Shown here: in pieces, positions 1 through 8,392 of the stretch
How positions within the stretch are numbered: the first letter of the stretch is position 1
How the letters are laid out: each line of letters opens with the position of its first letter
Assembly (NCBI GenBank): GCA_964611645.1
Contig: CAZTAO010000011.1
Location: 1-64,000 of the forward strand
Origin: CAZTAO01 sp964611645
Lineage (GTDB): Bacteria > Armatimonadota > UBA5829
Direction: 5' to 3'
Length of the DNA stretch: 64,000 bases
Notes under the pieces: model-generated
Seen by the model: the letters and a program-made list of their open reading frames with translations, nothing else
Told to the model about the DNA's origin: nothing
Database searches by the model: none
Position numbers and translations under genes: made by a program

Positions 1-70
1 CAAAACCTAAAGGTCAGCATACGATTAAAATACACACAACCAAAACTATTCAGTTGGAAATGAACGACAG

Positions 71-99
71 ACACAAAAGCTGCGGCGTCTCCCGCAGCT
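71..99 (-). terminator. Candidate intrinsic terminator, minus strand
   Basis: An 8-bp perfect stem, AGCTGCGG (78-85) pairing with CCGCAGCT (92-99) across a 6-base loop, is flanked on the left by AAAA. Read on the minus strand it is a GC-rich hairpin followed by TTTTGTGT, which fits an intrinsic terminator. No minus-strand gene lies to its right before mlaE, so it would end an unannotated short transcript. Alternatively it is only a hairpin after a plus-strand gene left of the window. Confidence 0.4.
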
Positions 100-381
100 C
101 ACGATGTATATTCTACACAACCCCGCCACAGATGTCAAATGTAGCCTCAAACGCGGGTGCCCAGCCTCAGTCAGTCCAGTCCCGCCGGAGCAGACTGCGG
201 TGATTGACGCCCGATTCCGGATAACGATTCACGGCACGGGCAGTCCAGAGGCGCACCTGAGGTCGTGGGTTTCACTTCTCATCTTCGTGGTAGCCTTCTA
301 CATGATACACTAGAACACATCCAGGCAAACATTGACTCTGCCACGTCGATGCCGCACCCGGAAAGCCAAGGCGGGAATTGT

Positions 382-410
382 TTGACACCACCCCCCAGTC
401 CATATACAAT
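382..410 (+). promoter_or_regulatory. Sigma-70-type promoter of the mla operon
   Basis: TTGACA (382-387) and TACAAT (405-410) are separated by exactly 17 bases, a near-consensus housekeeping promoter. It lies 66 bases before the mlaE start codon and points into it, so the leader would be roughly 60 bases. Confidence 0.75.
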
Positions 411-475
411 AACCATTACGCATAGCGTTTCCTCGCCGACCTGGCGGGGCGCTCTTCGCTCGATCGGAACCTACC

Positions 476-1345
476 ATGACTGACGACAAACCTAACCAGA
501 ACGGCCTCGCCGCCCCGGAAACCCTTCTGGAACTCGGCGAAGACATCCTGATTGTGGCGAGCAAGCCCGGAGAAGCAGCGATTACCGCTCTCGGCCAGTT
601 CTTTGAGTTTGCGGGCGACTGCTCGGTCCTGTGCGCTCGGGCATTTGTGTTTATTCTGAAAGGCGCGGTGGGCGTGCGGGACACCGTCAACCAGATGGCG
701 ATAGTCGGAGTAAACTCTCTACCTATAGTACTGATTACTGTCGCGTTCTCCGGTGCGGTTCTTTCCCTGTACTTAGCCCAGTTGATCGTGAACTGGGGTC
801 TGGGCAGCTACACCGGTGCAGTTGTGGGCATATCAGTCACGCGGGAGATAGGGCCGGTTCTTGCGGCCGTGGTTGTGGCTGCGAGATGTGGCAGTGCGAT
901 GGCCGCCGAGTTGGGCAGTATGGTAGTCACCGAGCAGATAGACGCGATGAGGGCCTTGGCGGTCAGTCCGATACAGTATCTGGTTGTGCCGAGGCTGATT
1001 GCGTGCATCGTTATGATGCCGGTGCTGTGTGTATTCGCGGATGTGATCGGAGTGCTTGCCGGGTATCTGGTGGCGTCTGTGAACGGAGTGGCTGGGGGAG
1101 GGTTCCTGAGCAACGTGAAGGCACAGGTTGTGCCCTACGATGTTATGATGGGCCTGGTGAAGACTATGTTCTTCGGACTGGTCATTGCTATAGTGGGCAC
1201 GCAGCAGGGACTGCGCACTACCGGCGGCGCGACAGGCGTGGGCCGAGCGACAACCAACTCGGTCGTGATCTCCATCGTTATCATCTACATACTGAACTTC
1301 CTGCTCGCCTACGTGATGTTTGGCGGCAAGACTGCATTCCTATGA
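476..1345 (+). CDS. mlaE: MlaE-family ABC transporter permease
   Basis: Inner-membrane permease of the Mla (MCE) phospholipid transport system, which moves lipids between inner and outer membranes. The 289-residue protein has the usual family length, with several hydrophobic segments and the conserved core VTREIGPVLAAVVVAARCGSA followed by ELGSMVVTEQIDAMRALAVSP, typical of MlaE. The C-terminal part (VVISIVIIYILNFLLAYVMFG) is a last membrane helix. The ATG at 476 follows the promoter at 382-410. Its stop overlaps the start of the ATPase gene (ATGA), so translation is coupled, and mlaD follows. The family assignment is secure; transport direction cannot be read from sequence. Confidence 0.93.
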   Translation: MTDDKPNQNGLAAPETLLELGEDILIVASKPGEAAITALGQFFEFAGDCSVLCARAFVFILKGAVGVRDTVNQMAIVGVNSLPIVLITVAFSGAVLSLYLAQLIVNWGLGSYTGAVVGISVTREIGPVLAAVVVAARCGSAMAAELGSMVVTEQIDAMRALAVSPIQYLVVPRLIACIVMMPVLCVFADVIGVLAGYLVASVNGVAGGGFLSNVKAQVVPYDVMMGLVKTMFFGLVIAIVGTQQGLRTTGGATGVGRATTNSVVISIVIIYILNFLLAYVMFGGKTAFL

Positions 1346-2097
1346 TCAAAGTAGAGAAGCTGTTCTACGACATCGGCAGCAAGAACATCCTCAAAGGTGT
1401 CAACCTTGAGATTCGCAAGGGCGAAACCATGGCGGTCATGGGGATGTCCGGCGCCGGGAAGAGCACCTTGCTCAAGTGCATTGCCGGGCTTTCAAAGCCG
1501 ACCTCCGGCCGACTCCTCGTAGACGGCACCGATATAGTGCCACTGAAAGAGAGCGAACTCGATAAGGTTCGGATTCGGATAGGGATGGTTTTTCAGTACG
1601 CCGCGCTGTTTGACTCGATGAACGTCACGGAGAATGTGGCGTTTGGCCTACGAAGGCATACCCAGATGAGTGAGTCCGAGATCAAAGACACCGTCGCGTG
1701 CAACCTGAACACTGTCGGGCTGGCGGGGACCGAGAATCTGATGCCGTCAGAGCTCAGCGGAGGCATGAAAAAGCGTGTAGGTCTGGCAAGGGCTTTGGCC
1801 ATGAAACCGGACATGGTCCTTTACGATGAGCCGACTGCCGGGCTTGACCCTATAACCTCGGCCACCATCGCTGAACTCATAGTCCAGACGCGAGACGATC
1901 TTGGCGTGACCTCAGTGCTGGTGTCACACGACATACCGACCATTCTGGGGGTATCCAACAGGATCGCAATGCTTCATAAGGGCGACATTCTGGCAGTTGG
2001 AACCGCCGAAGAAATACAGGCCACCAAAAACGAGTCCGTGCTTCAGTTCCTGCAGGGCAGGTCGCAGGGCCCGATCAAAGTAGTGCTTGGAGACTAA
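1342..2097 (+). CDS. mlaF: MlaF-like ABC transporter ATP-binding protein
   Basis: Cytoplasmic ATPase that powers the MlaE permease. The open frame extends far upstream, but the real start is the ATG at 1342, which overlaps the mlaE stop and gives MIKVEKLFYDIG and a normal 251-residue ABC subunit. Walker A GMSGAGKST lies at residues 34-42, the signature LSGGMKKR begins at 138, and Walker B VLYDEPTAGLDP has its Asp at 162 and catalytic Glu at 163. The LSGGM(K/Q)KR form of the signature is typical of Mla ATPases. It sits between mlaE and mlaD with 3-base spacing to mlaD. Confidence 0.93.
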   Translation: MIKVEKLFYDIGSKNILKGVNLEIRKGETMAVMGMSGAGKSTLLKCIAGLSKPTSGRLLVDGTDIVPLKESELDKVRIRIGMVFQYAALFDSMNVTENVAFGLRRHTQMSESEIKDTVACNLNTVGLAGTENLMPSELSGGMKKRVGLARALAMKPDMVLYDEPTAGLDPITSATIAELIVQTRDDLGVTSVLVSHDIPTILGVSNRIAMLHKGDILAVGTAEEIQATKNESVLQFLQGRSQGPIKVVLGD

Positions 2098-2100
2098 GCC

Positions 2101-3603
2101 ATGAGAAAACGCAACGAGTTCAAAGTAGGCATAATTGTTATCGCATCGATTCTCGTACTTGTGGCGGTGTACTGGTTCCTCGGCGGATTGAGCGTGCGTG
2201 GCGCGTCGTATCGCATCAACGCGTACTTCAGTGACGTTATGAAGCTGGACAAAGGCTCGGACGTGAGGCTCTCGGGTGTGCCGATAGGCCTGGTGGAGGA
2301 CATCGGACTCGACGAGAACTCCAGGGCCTACGTGAAACTGCTCATCTGGAAGAAGTATGACATTCCCTCGGACTCCGTCGCGCGCGTCACCTCGGGTGGA
2401 CTGATCGGCGACACCTATGTAGAGGTTATCCCGGGCAGCAAAGGGACTGTCCTTGTGGATGGCGATACCATAAAGGCCCGCAAGTTGGTGCAATACACGG
2501 AGATTATGGAGGGGCTGGACAAACTCCTCAAGAAGCTGCAGATCACTGCGGATTCCGTGAACACCGTTATGGGCGATGAGGACCTCATGGGCAGCGTCAA
2601 GAGCACGATGGAAAACATGGACAAGACCTCACAGGAGACAGCGGCTCTCGTGGCTGAGCTGAAAGACGTGGTGCAGTTGTCCACACCCCGCATCCGGCAT
2701 ATCATGGCCAACCTGGACAGAGCTTCTGAGAACGCGGCTCTAGTCAGCCGGCAGGTAGAGCAGATGATGGGCAAAGACATGCAGCCCCGGGTCAAGGGCA
2801 TACTGCAACACGTCAGCAAGATCGCCGAGAACCTCGACACCACCATCGCTTCCGCGAAGGACCTGATGGAGACCGCCGGAACAAGCAAGCAGAAAGTCGA
2901 CGCCGCGCTGGACAAAGTCACCCTGGCGGCAGGACAAGCAGAGCAGATCCTGACCAAGCTCAATGAACTAGTGGCCGACACGGATCTCAAGGACAACATC
3001 AAGAAGACCGTCAAGAATACGGCTGATATCACGGAGGGTCTCAAGGACATCGTCGGAGACAAGGAAGTCCAGGGACAGCTTCGAAAGACCATCAAGAACG
3101 CGGCGGAAGTAAGCGAAAGCGCCAAGACGGTGGTGGCGTTGCTCAATCAGACATTGAAGGGCAAGCAAGGCATCACGCCCGAACAGCAAGCGCAGATACC
3201 CGACTATGGGGCATCGATCTACTCTCTTTGGAATACAGGCACCAACAAGGCCCGATTCGACGCCAATTACACGTTCAACCTCGGTCCTCCGAGATCGTTT
3301 TATCGCGTAGGAGCCTATAACATCGGCGAGAAGACCGGGCTTACCCTGCAGGCGGGAGAGGCGCTTGGCGGAGGTTCCGCATTCAGATACGGACTGTACG
3401 CGTCGAAGGTTGGACTGGGATTTGATCGGATGTTCTCGAAGAGGTACAAGCTGTCTGCCGAGTTGTTCGACCCCAACGACGCTCAGCTCGAGCTACGAGG
3501 CACGGTCGAGATCAACGACGTCCTTAGCGCATATCTGGGTCTTGAGGATGTGATACACTCGGACCGCCGGAATGTTCTGTTGGGCGTTCAATACAAGAAG
3601 TAG
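2101..3603 (+). CDS. mlaD: MlaD-like MCE protein with helical stalk and C-terminal beta-rich domain
   Basis: Lipid-binding MCE subunit of the Mla system. Residues about 8-28 form an N-terminal membrane anchor (VGIIVIASILVLVAVYWFLGG). Residues about 37-118 are the MCE domain (FSDVMKLDKGSDVRLSGVPIG). A long helical or coiled-coil region rich in K, E, T and D runs to about 365. The last 120 residues are beta-rich, with alternating polar and hydrophobic strands from about 381 to the final VLLGVQYKK. At 500 residues it is far longer than proteobacterial MlaD (about 180). In diderm Terrabacteria such as Veillonella, MlaD is known to carry such a stalk and an outer-membrane beta-barrel, forming a bridge across the envelope; I infer the same here. 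It follows mlaF by 3 bases. Confidence 0.88.
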   Translation: MRKRNEFKVGIIVIASILVLVAVYWFLGGLSVRGASYRINAYFSDVMKLDKGSDVRLSGVPIGLVEDIGLDENSRAYVKLLIWKKYDIPSDSVARVTSGGLIGDTYVEVIPGSKGTVLVDGDTIKARKLVQYTEIMEGLDKLLKKLQITADSVNTVMGDEDLMGSVKSTMENMDKTSQETAALVAELKDVVQLSTPRIRHIMANLDRASENAALVSRQVEQMMGKDMQPRVKGILQHVSKIAENLDTTIASAKDLMETAGTSKQKVDAALDKVTLAAGQAEQILTKLNELVADTDLKDNIKKTVKNTADITEGLKDIVGDKEVQGQLRKTIKNAAEVSESAKTVVALLNQTLKGKQGITPEQQAQIPDYGASIYSLWNTGTNKARFDANYTFNLGPPRSFYRVGAYNIGEKTGLTLQAGEALGGGSAFRYGLYASKVGLGFDRMFSKRYKLSAELFDPNDAQLELRGTVEINDVLSAYLGLEDVIHSDRRNVLLGVQYKK

Positions 3604-3624
3604 TTTTCGCAGGAGGATAGATCT

Positions 3625-4074
3625 ATGAAGGTAGCTCTGACCAAGGACGTCAAGGAACTCGGCAAGGCTGGACAGATAGTGAATGTAGCGGAGGGATACG
3701 GGCGCAATTTCCTCATTCCCCGCAAGCTCGCGGTTGCCGCCGATGAAGGCGTCGTGAAGACACTCGATCAGCGCAAGCAAGTTCTCGCGATAAAGGGCGA
3801 AAAGCAGCTTGAGCAGGCCAGGGAAGTCGCCGCGCGGCTGGCCGAAATAGAGGTCAAGGTTGTTCACAAGGCCGGCACGGGTACAAGGCTCTACGGCTCG
3901 GTGACAACGCAAGACATCGCCGATGCCTTGCTCAAACAGCACAAAGTGGACATCGACAAGCGCAAGATACATATCGATGAACCCATCAAGTCGACCGGCA
4001 ACTTCGATGTTCCGGTCAAGCTTCACCACGGTGTAAGCGCCACAATCAAGGTCCTTGTGACCGCGGAAGGATAG
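3625..4074 (+). CDS. rplI: 50S ribosomal protein L9
   Basis: Ribosomal large-subunit protein L9, 149 residues, the standard length. The N-terminal RNA-binding domain MKVALTKDVKELGKAGQIVNVAEGYGRNFLIP matches the family pattern (V.L..DV..LGK.GD.V.V..GY.RN.L.P), followed by the central helix and the C-terminal domain (GTRLYGSVTTQDIADAL). A strong Shine-Dalgarno AGGAGG (3611-3616) precedes the ATG. It is followed by dnaB after 15 bases, a common rplI-dnaB order in bacteria. Confidence 0.97.
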   Translation: MKVALTKDVKELGKAGQIVNVAEGYGRNFLIPRKLAVAADEGVVKTLDQRKQVLAIKGEKQLEQAREVAARLAEIEVKVVHKAGTGTRLYGSVTTQDIADALLKQHKVDIDKRKIHIDEPIKSTGNFDVPVKLHHGVSATIKVLVTAEG

Positions 4075-4089
4075 TCAGTAAGCCCCAAC

Positions 4090-5460
4090 ATGGATAGAAT
4101 CGAGAGAATCCCCCCGCAGAACCTGGAGGCTGAGCAGGCTACGCTTGGCTCTATGATGATCGAGCGAAGCGCGCTCGACAAGTCGCTTGACATCGTCAAA
4201 GCGGAGGACTTCTATCGTCCTGTCCACCAGGAGATATACGACTGTCTGGCGACGCTGTCCCTGCGCGATGAGCCGGTCGACATGATCACGCTCACCGAGG
4301 AACTGCGGCGTCGCGATAAGCTGGAGGAGTGCGGAGGGGTTGAGTACATTATCGCCCTCCACGAGACGGTCCCAACAGCGGCTAACCTCGAATACTACGC
4401 CAAGATAGTTGCTCAGAAGTCCGTTCTGCGCAAGCTCATCACTGCGGGCACAGAGATAGTGGGGCTGGGCTACAATGAGGAAGAGGATGTCGATACGCTG
4501 GCGGACCGTGCGGAGCAGATAGTCTTCCAGGTCTCCCAGAACACTTCAACAGATGGTTTCCGCCCCATAATGCCCCTGCTGCAGGAGACATGGGACTGGA
4601 TCGATAAGCGGTTCCACGACAAGGGCAAGGCCTCCGGTGTTGCAACCGGATTCGAGGCCCTGGACAGTGTAACTGCCGGGCTGCAGGGCTCCGACCTGAT
4701 CATCATCGCCGCCAGACCTTCGGTCGGCAAGACCTCTCTGGCTATGAACATAGCCGAAAACGCTTCGGTGATCGGCGGCCATACGGTTGCGGTATTCAGC
4801 CTGGAAATGTCGGCTTCGCAGTTGGTCCAGCGTCTGCTGTGCTCCAGGGCCCACGTGAATGCCCAGCGACTGCGCACCGGGCAGTTGGAAGAAGAGGAGT
4901 TCAGTCGGATAGCTGCGGCGGCGGGTGAACTCTCGCAGGCACCGATATTCATCGATGACACCACGGACACCACGGCTCTTGCCATGCGGGCCAAGTGCAG
5001 ACGTCTGAAAGCCCAGTACGGGCTGTCAATGGTCATCATCGACTATATGCAGCTCATGCGGGGCCACAAACGCACCGAGAACCGCCAGCAGGAAGTGTCG
5101 GAAATCGCGCGATCGCTCAAGAACCTGGCCCGGGAGTTGAAAGTGCCGGTGATAGCGTTGTCGCAGTTGAGTCGCGCGCCCGAGCAGAGGACTGACAAGA
5201 AACCGGTGCTCTCCGACCTTCGTGAGTCCGGTTCCATCGAGGCTGAAGCCGATATCGTGGCCCTGATGTATCGAGCCAACTACTACAAGGCCCCGGGCGA
5301 GTCCAACGGGCCTGCTGAGATGCTGTCCGGCCACAAAGACTACGACGTAACTGAGATTATCATAGCCAAGCACCGCAACGGCCCCACTGGGACCATCAAG
5401 CTCGGCTTCGTGCGCGACTATGCGAACTTCGTAAACCTTACCGACCAGGAAGAGATGTAG
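4090..5460 (+). CDS. dnaB: Replicative DNA helicase DnaB
   Basis: Hexameric helicase that unwinds DNA at the replication fork. At 456 residues it has the usual length. The N-terminal domain begins RIPPQNLEAEQATLGSMM, a DnaB hallmark. The RecA-like motor has Walker A ARPSVGKTS at residues 208-216, then AVFSLEMSA, Walker B MVIIDYMQLM, VIALSQLSR, the arginine-bearing LSDLRESGSIEAEADIV, and the C-terminal IIIAKHRNGPTGTIKL. No intein is present. The gene follows rplI and was presumably co-transcribed with it. Confidence 0.97.
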   Translation: MDRIERIPPQNLEAEQATLGSMMIERSALDKSLDIVKAEDFYRPVHQEIYDCLATLSLRDEPVDMITLTEELRRRDKLEECGGVEYIIALHETVPTAANLEYYAKIVAQKSVLRKLITAGTEIVGLGYNEEEDVDTLADRAEQIVFQVSQNTSTDGFRPIMPLLQETWDWIDKRFHDKGKASGVATGFEALDSVTAGLQGSDLIIIAARPSVGKTSLAMNIAENASVIGGHTVAVFSLEMSASQLVQRLLCSRAHVNAQRLRTGQLEEEEFSRIAAAAGELSQAPIFIDDTTDTTALAMRAKCRRLKAQYGLSMVIIDYMQLMRGHKRTENRQQEVSEIARSLKNLARELKVPVIALSQLSRAPEQRTDKKPVLSDLRESGSIEAEADIVALMYRANYYKAPGESNGPAEMLSGHKDYDVTEIIIAKHRNGPTGTIKLGFVRDYANFVNLTDQEEM

Positions 5461-5498
5461 CCTGTGGCAGGATTGCCCGTTGGCGAAATGAGGGCATC

Positions 5499-6002
5499 TT
5501 GACCAGCCAGGACATCATCAACATTCTGGGCCTGAAGCCGCTGCCGGGAGAGGGCGGCTATTACGTTGAGTCCTGCCGGTCGGACGAGATACTGAGTGAA
5601 GGCGCTTTGCCCGGCCGCTACGATGGCCCCCGCAATATCCACACAGCCATATACTATCTGCTGACCCCCGACACCGTCTCATCGATGCACCGGGTCCTCT
5701 CCGACGAGGTGTTCCACTTCTACCTTGGGGATCCCGTTGAGATGCTGCAGTTGTTCCCAGACGGCTCCCACACGGTTTCCGTCATCGGCACGGACCTGGA
5801 GTCCGGCCAGAGGCCACAGGTGGTGGCGCCTCGCGGCGTTTGGCAGGGCTGCCGCCTGGTGCCTGGAGGAAACTTCGCGCTAATGGGAACCACGGTATCT
5901 CCCGGCTTTGAGTTCTCTGACTACGAACAGGGAGTCCGAGGGGACCTTCTACGCCTTTACCCCCAATGTGAATCCCTCATTGTATCGTTGACCACCCATT
6001 AA
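5499..6002 (+). CDS. DUF985-family cupin protein
   Basis: A 167-residue cupin of the DUF985 family; substrate unknown. Family features seen: LGLKPLPGEGGYYVESCRS near the N-terminus, TAIYYLLTPDTVSSMHRV (first cupin motif with its His), DEVFHFYLGDPVEML, and WQGCRLVPGGNFALMGTTVSPGFEFSDYE near the end. The start is taken as TTG at 5499, preceded by GAGGG; no in-frame ATG exists between the dnaB stop and this point. It lies 38 bases after dnaB on the same strand but need not be functionally related. Confidence 0.85.
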   Translation: MTSQDIINILGLKPLPGEGGYYVESCRSDEILSEGALPGRYDGPRNIHTAIYYLLTPDTVSSMHRVLSDEVFHFYLGDPVEMLQLFPDGSHTVSVIGTDLESGQRPQVVAPRGVWQGCRLVPGGNFALMGTTVSPGFEFSDYEQGVRGDLLRLYPQCESLIVSLTTH

Positions 6003-6035
6003 ACAGAAAAGCCCCGGAGCGAATCGCCCCGGGGC
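6001..6035 (-). terminator. Intrinsic terminator of the prepilin-like gene
   Basis: GCCCCGG (6011-6017) pairs with CCGGGGC (6029-6035) over an 11-base loop. On the minus strand the stem is followed directly by TTTTCTGTTT. It lies 28 bases beyond the stop codon of the minus-strand gene ending at 6063 and also sits just after the plus-strand DUF985 stop, so it separates the two convergent genes. Confidence 0.75.
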
Positions 6036-6062
6036 CAAAGAGCTAGGAAACACGTTCAGAGT

Positions 6063-6791
6063 CTACGGCTCGTAGTTCTTAAGAACGCTGATCTTCAGGG
6101 ATTCGATGTTGTAGTACCCGCCGAATGCGGTAGGTCCACTCCATGTTATTCCGGCTGTTCGATACCACTTCACGTGGCCATCACCGAACACGAACTGACC
6201 ACCCTCGCTGTGAGGCATCGGATACGCAGGATCGTCGCCCATGAGCTGAGGTGTCAGGTAGCCATAGCAGAATCCCGGGTTGAAGCCGTCAGCGCCTTCA
6301 TATACTGATATAACGCTTGCGGGGGCTTTGACCTCGGCCACTGTTGCCGGTGTGGTTGTCGGGTAACCGTAGTTGTCGCGGCATCCAAACAGCCAAATGC
6401 TGCCTGCCTGACCAGGGAAGCACGGAACCAGGTAGTCGTGGCTGACTCCAGCCGCCATTGCGGCCGGCAGCGCCGTGTTCTTCTTGGAGGAAGGGCAGTG
6501 GAATATGGCGTTGCTCTTGAGGTAAGGCTCAAGGACATAGTCCCAATATGACTGCCAACCGTTGGTGAGGGACAAGCCGACATTCCAGTCGACAAACGGA
6601 TATCGCTCGTCGTAGTCCTGAACGTACTGCATGATTCCAAGACCAATCTGCTTCATGTTGCTCTGGCATGTAGCTTGGCGAGCCTTTTCTCTTGCCCTGG
6701 CGAAAACCGGGAAGAGAATGGCGGCCAGAATTGCAATTATCGCAATTACGACCAGCAATTCTATAAGAGTGAAACCAGTCTTCTTCCGCAT
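6063..6791 (-). CDS. Prepilin-type N-terminal/H-X9-DG protein (DUF1559-like)
   Basis: Secreted, pilin-like protein of unknown role. Start ATG at 6791 gives MRKKTGFTLIELLVVIAIIAILAAI, a type IV prepilin leader: cleavage is expected after the Gly before FTLIE, leaving a hydrophobic assembly helix. It is followed by FPVFARAREKARQ and CQSNMKQIGLGIMQYVQDYDE, and ends with the H-x9-DG tail (HSEGGQFVFGDGHVKW). Length 242 residues. An AAGGAG ribosome site precedes the ATG; the frame is open further upstream but has no leader there. Such proteins are abundant in Armatimonadota, Planctomycetota and Lentisphaerota. A second copy lies at 23804-24481. Confidence 0.88.
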   Translation of the reverse strand: MRKKTGFTLIELLVVIAIIAILAAILFPVFARAREKARQATCQSNMKQIGLGIMQYVQDYDERYPFVDWNVGLSLTNGWQSYWDYVLEPYLKSNAIFHCPSSKKNTALPAAMAAGVSHDYLVPCFPGQAGSIWLFGCRDNYGYPTTTPATVAEVKAPASVISVYEGADGFNPGFCYGYLTPQLMGDDPAYPMPHSEGGQFVFGDGHVKWYRTAGITWSGPTAFGGYYNIESLKISVLKNYEP

Positions 6792-7218
6792 CTCTTTTAC
6801 ACGCTCCTTTTCTCTGACTCTGTTATTATGCAATTGACCCGTTACGTAGCCGGTGGAAGATGTTAGCCAGTTCTGCCTCACATCCAGTGATTGAAAAACC
6901 GCAACTACAGACCAGCGGAGACAACGGAGCGCCGCAGTCGTACACCCACAGATTTGCCAACACATCCACCCCTACACCCTAAGTTACCACAGGAGTTCGC
7001 TATAGTCAATGGTTTGGGTGTTTTTTCTTCTTGGCAAACGCAAATCGGACCCAGATAACGCTCCCCGTTGCCGTCACAATGCGCGGCAGACGTGTGTATG
7101 ACTGGTCTACTCAGCCAATAGTTCCACCAATTATCATTCCATTGCGAAGACAGGGCAGCAGAGGTATTGGTGAGGTATACGTCTAAGAGTATGATGAATG
7201 CCGCAGGAGGTGACCCAG
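6792..7218. other. Divergent intergenic region
   Basis: About 430 bases separate the minus-strand prepilin gene from the plus-strand URO-D operon. Possible weak promoters: on the minus strand TTGACT (complement of 7003-7008) with TAACTT (complement of 6980-6985), 17-base spacing. On the plus strand I found only weak candidates. A pyrimidine run (around 7019-7035) is present. No RNA gene or riboswitch was recognised. Confidence 0.35.
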
Positions 7219-8298
7219 TTGGCGAGTAATGCAATTACATCACGGGAAAGGGTGATGATGGCGATAGACCACGTCCAGCCGCCGGATCGTCCGCCCGTAA
7301 CCATATACACAACTCCGGAGATAGACTCCGCTCTCCAGGACTACTTTGGGGTAGAGGATTACCGCGATATTCTCGAAATCGACCTCAGATACATCGAGCC
7401 GCCTTTCGATATGCAGATGCGTGAGGCGGAGCCGGGAAGCGGCGTCGATTTCTATGATAAGTTCGGGGTCGGCTACAAGAAAGTGGCAAACCCGTCCGGT
7501 GGGGTCTACGACGAAGCCTGCGACCTCACCCTCGCCAGGCTGGAGACTATGGACGATGTCGCCAAACACCCATGGCCCAGCCCCGACGACAACGACTACT
7601 CTCAGTTGCCCGCCCAGATTGATCGCTGCAAGGGTTACGCAGTCTGCTTCGGAGGCGCAGGCACTCCGGACATCATCAACGGTGTCAGCCGTGGGCGCGG
7701 GATGGAGCAGGTTTTGATCGACATCATCACCGAGGATGAAGTAGGCATCGCCATCATCGACAAACGAGTCGACTATTACTACGAGCACTGCCGCCGCGCC
7801 CTGGAAGCCGGGAATGGCAAGATCGATATTCTCTGCCTGGGAGAAGACCTTGGCACCCAGAAGGGCACGGTGACCAGCCCCGCTGTGTTCGACAATTTCT
7901 TTCGCCCAAGGCTGAAGAAGTTCTATGATCTGGCACATCACTTCGGCGCAAAGGCGATGATGCACTCGTGTGGTTCCACGCGGGCTGTCCAACCCAAGCT
8001 CATGGAGATGGGTCTGGACGTGCTGGACGCAGTGCAGCCGGAGCCAGTGGGTATGGATCCGGTAGAACTCAAGTCAATCTACGGCGACAGACTTACATAC
8101 TGTGGTATGATCAGCACCCAGCACACACTCCCACACGGGACCGAGCAGGAGTGTCGCGCGGAAGCCAGGCACAGAATAGACGTCATAGGCCAGGGCGGAG
8201 GATACATATTCGCTCCAGCCCATTGCATCCAACCCGACACCCCGCTGGTCAATGTGCTGGCGATATACGAGGAAGTTCTCGGGAAGAAGCTGATGTAG
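7219..8298 (+). CDS. URO-D superfamily protein (MtaA/HemE-like fold)
   Basis: Member of the uroporphyrinogen-decarboxylase superfamily, which holds both HemE and corrinoid-dependent methyltransferases (MtaA, MtbA, CmuA). It lacks the HemE N-terminal RQAGR-type motif and has MHSCGS (His249, Cys251), the position of the zinc ligands in the methyltransferase branch. LGEDLGTQKG and VQPEPVGMDP are typical of this uncharacterised clade. The start is taken as TTG at 7219, 8 bases after AGGAGG (7205-7210), giving 359 residues; an ATG at 7198 is open but overlaps that ribosome site. It heads an operon with a flavin reductase and a sugar-type ABC importer. Reaction unknown. Confidence 0.85.
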   Translation: MASNAITSRERVMMAIDHVQPPDRPPVTIYTTPEIDSALQDYFGVEDYRDILEIDLRYIEPPFDMQMREAEPGSGVDFYDKFGVGYKKVANPSGGVYDEACDLTLARLETMDDVAKHPWPSPDDNDYSQLPAQIDRCKGYAVCFGGAGTPDIINGVSRGRGMEQVLIDIITEDEVGIAIIDKRVDYYYEHCRRALEAGNGKIDILCLGEDLGTQKGTVTSPAVFDNFFRPRLKKFYDLAHHFGAKAMMHSCGSTRAVQPKLMEMGLDVLDAVQPEPVGMDPVELKSIYGDRLTYCGMISTQHTLPHGTEQECRAEARHRIDVIGQGGGYIFAPAHCIQPDTPLVNVLAIYEEVLGKKLM

Positions 8299-8392
8299 AG
8301 TGGAAAGCGGAAAGTGGAGAACGGAGAGCAGAATGCCGGAAAGCAACCGCAGATGACACAGATGTCGCGGATGATCTTGAGGAGGAACTGAG

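Larger units (their letters stand above)
1..475. other. Intergenic leader region at the left edge
   Basis: I see no convincing gene in these 475 bases. Short open frames exist but none has a recognisable product or a good ribosome binding site. The region holds a hairpin with an A-run on its left side (71-99, terminator-like on the minus strand) and, at its right end, the mla promoter (382-410). The stretch 100-380 is unexplained and could include a small RNA read leftward into the hairpin, but no known RNA family was recognised. Confidence 0.5.

Noticed and set aside
631..1341. A 488-codon frame that starts inside mlaE and runs into the mlaF reading frame
   Set aside because: The first 237 codons are antisense-like arginine/glycine-rich filler overlapping mlaE in another frame; the true mlaF start is the ATG at 1342.
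6792..7218. A cobalamin riboswitch before the URO-D operon
   Set aside because: I looked for one because of possible corrinoid chemistry, but found no B12-box-like sequence or fitting hairpins.
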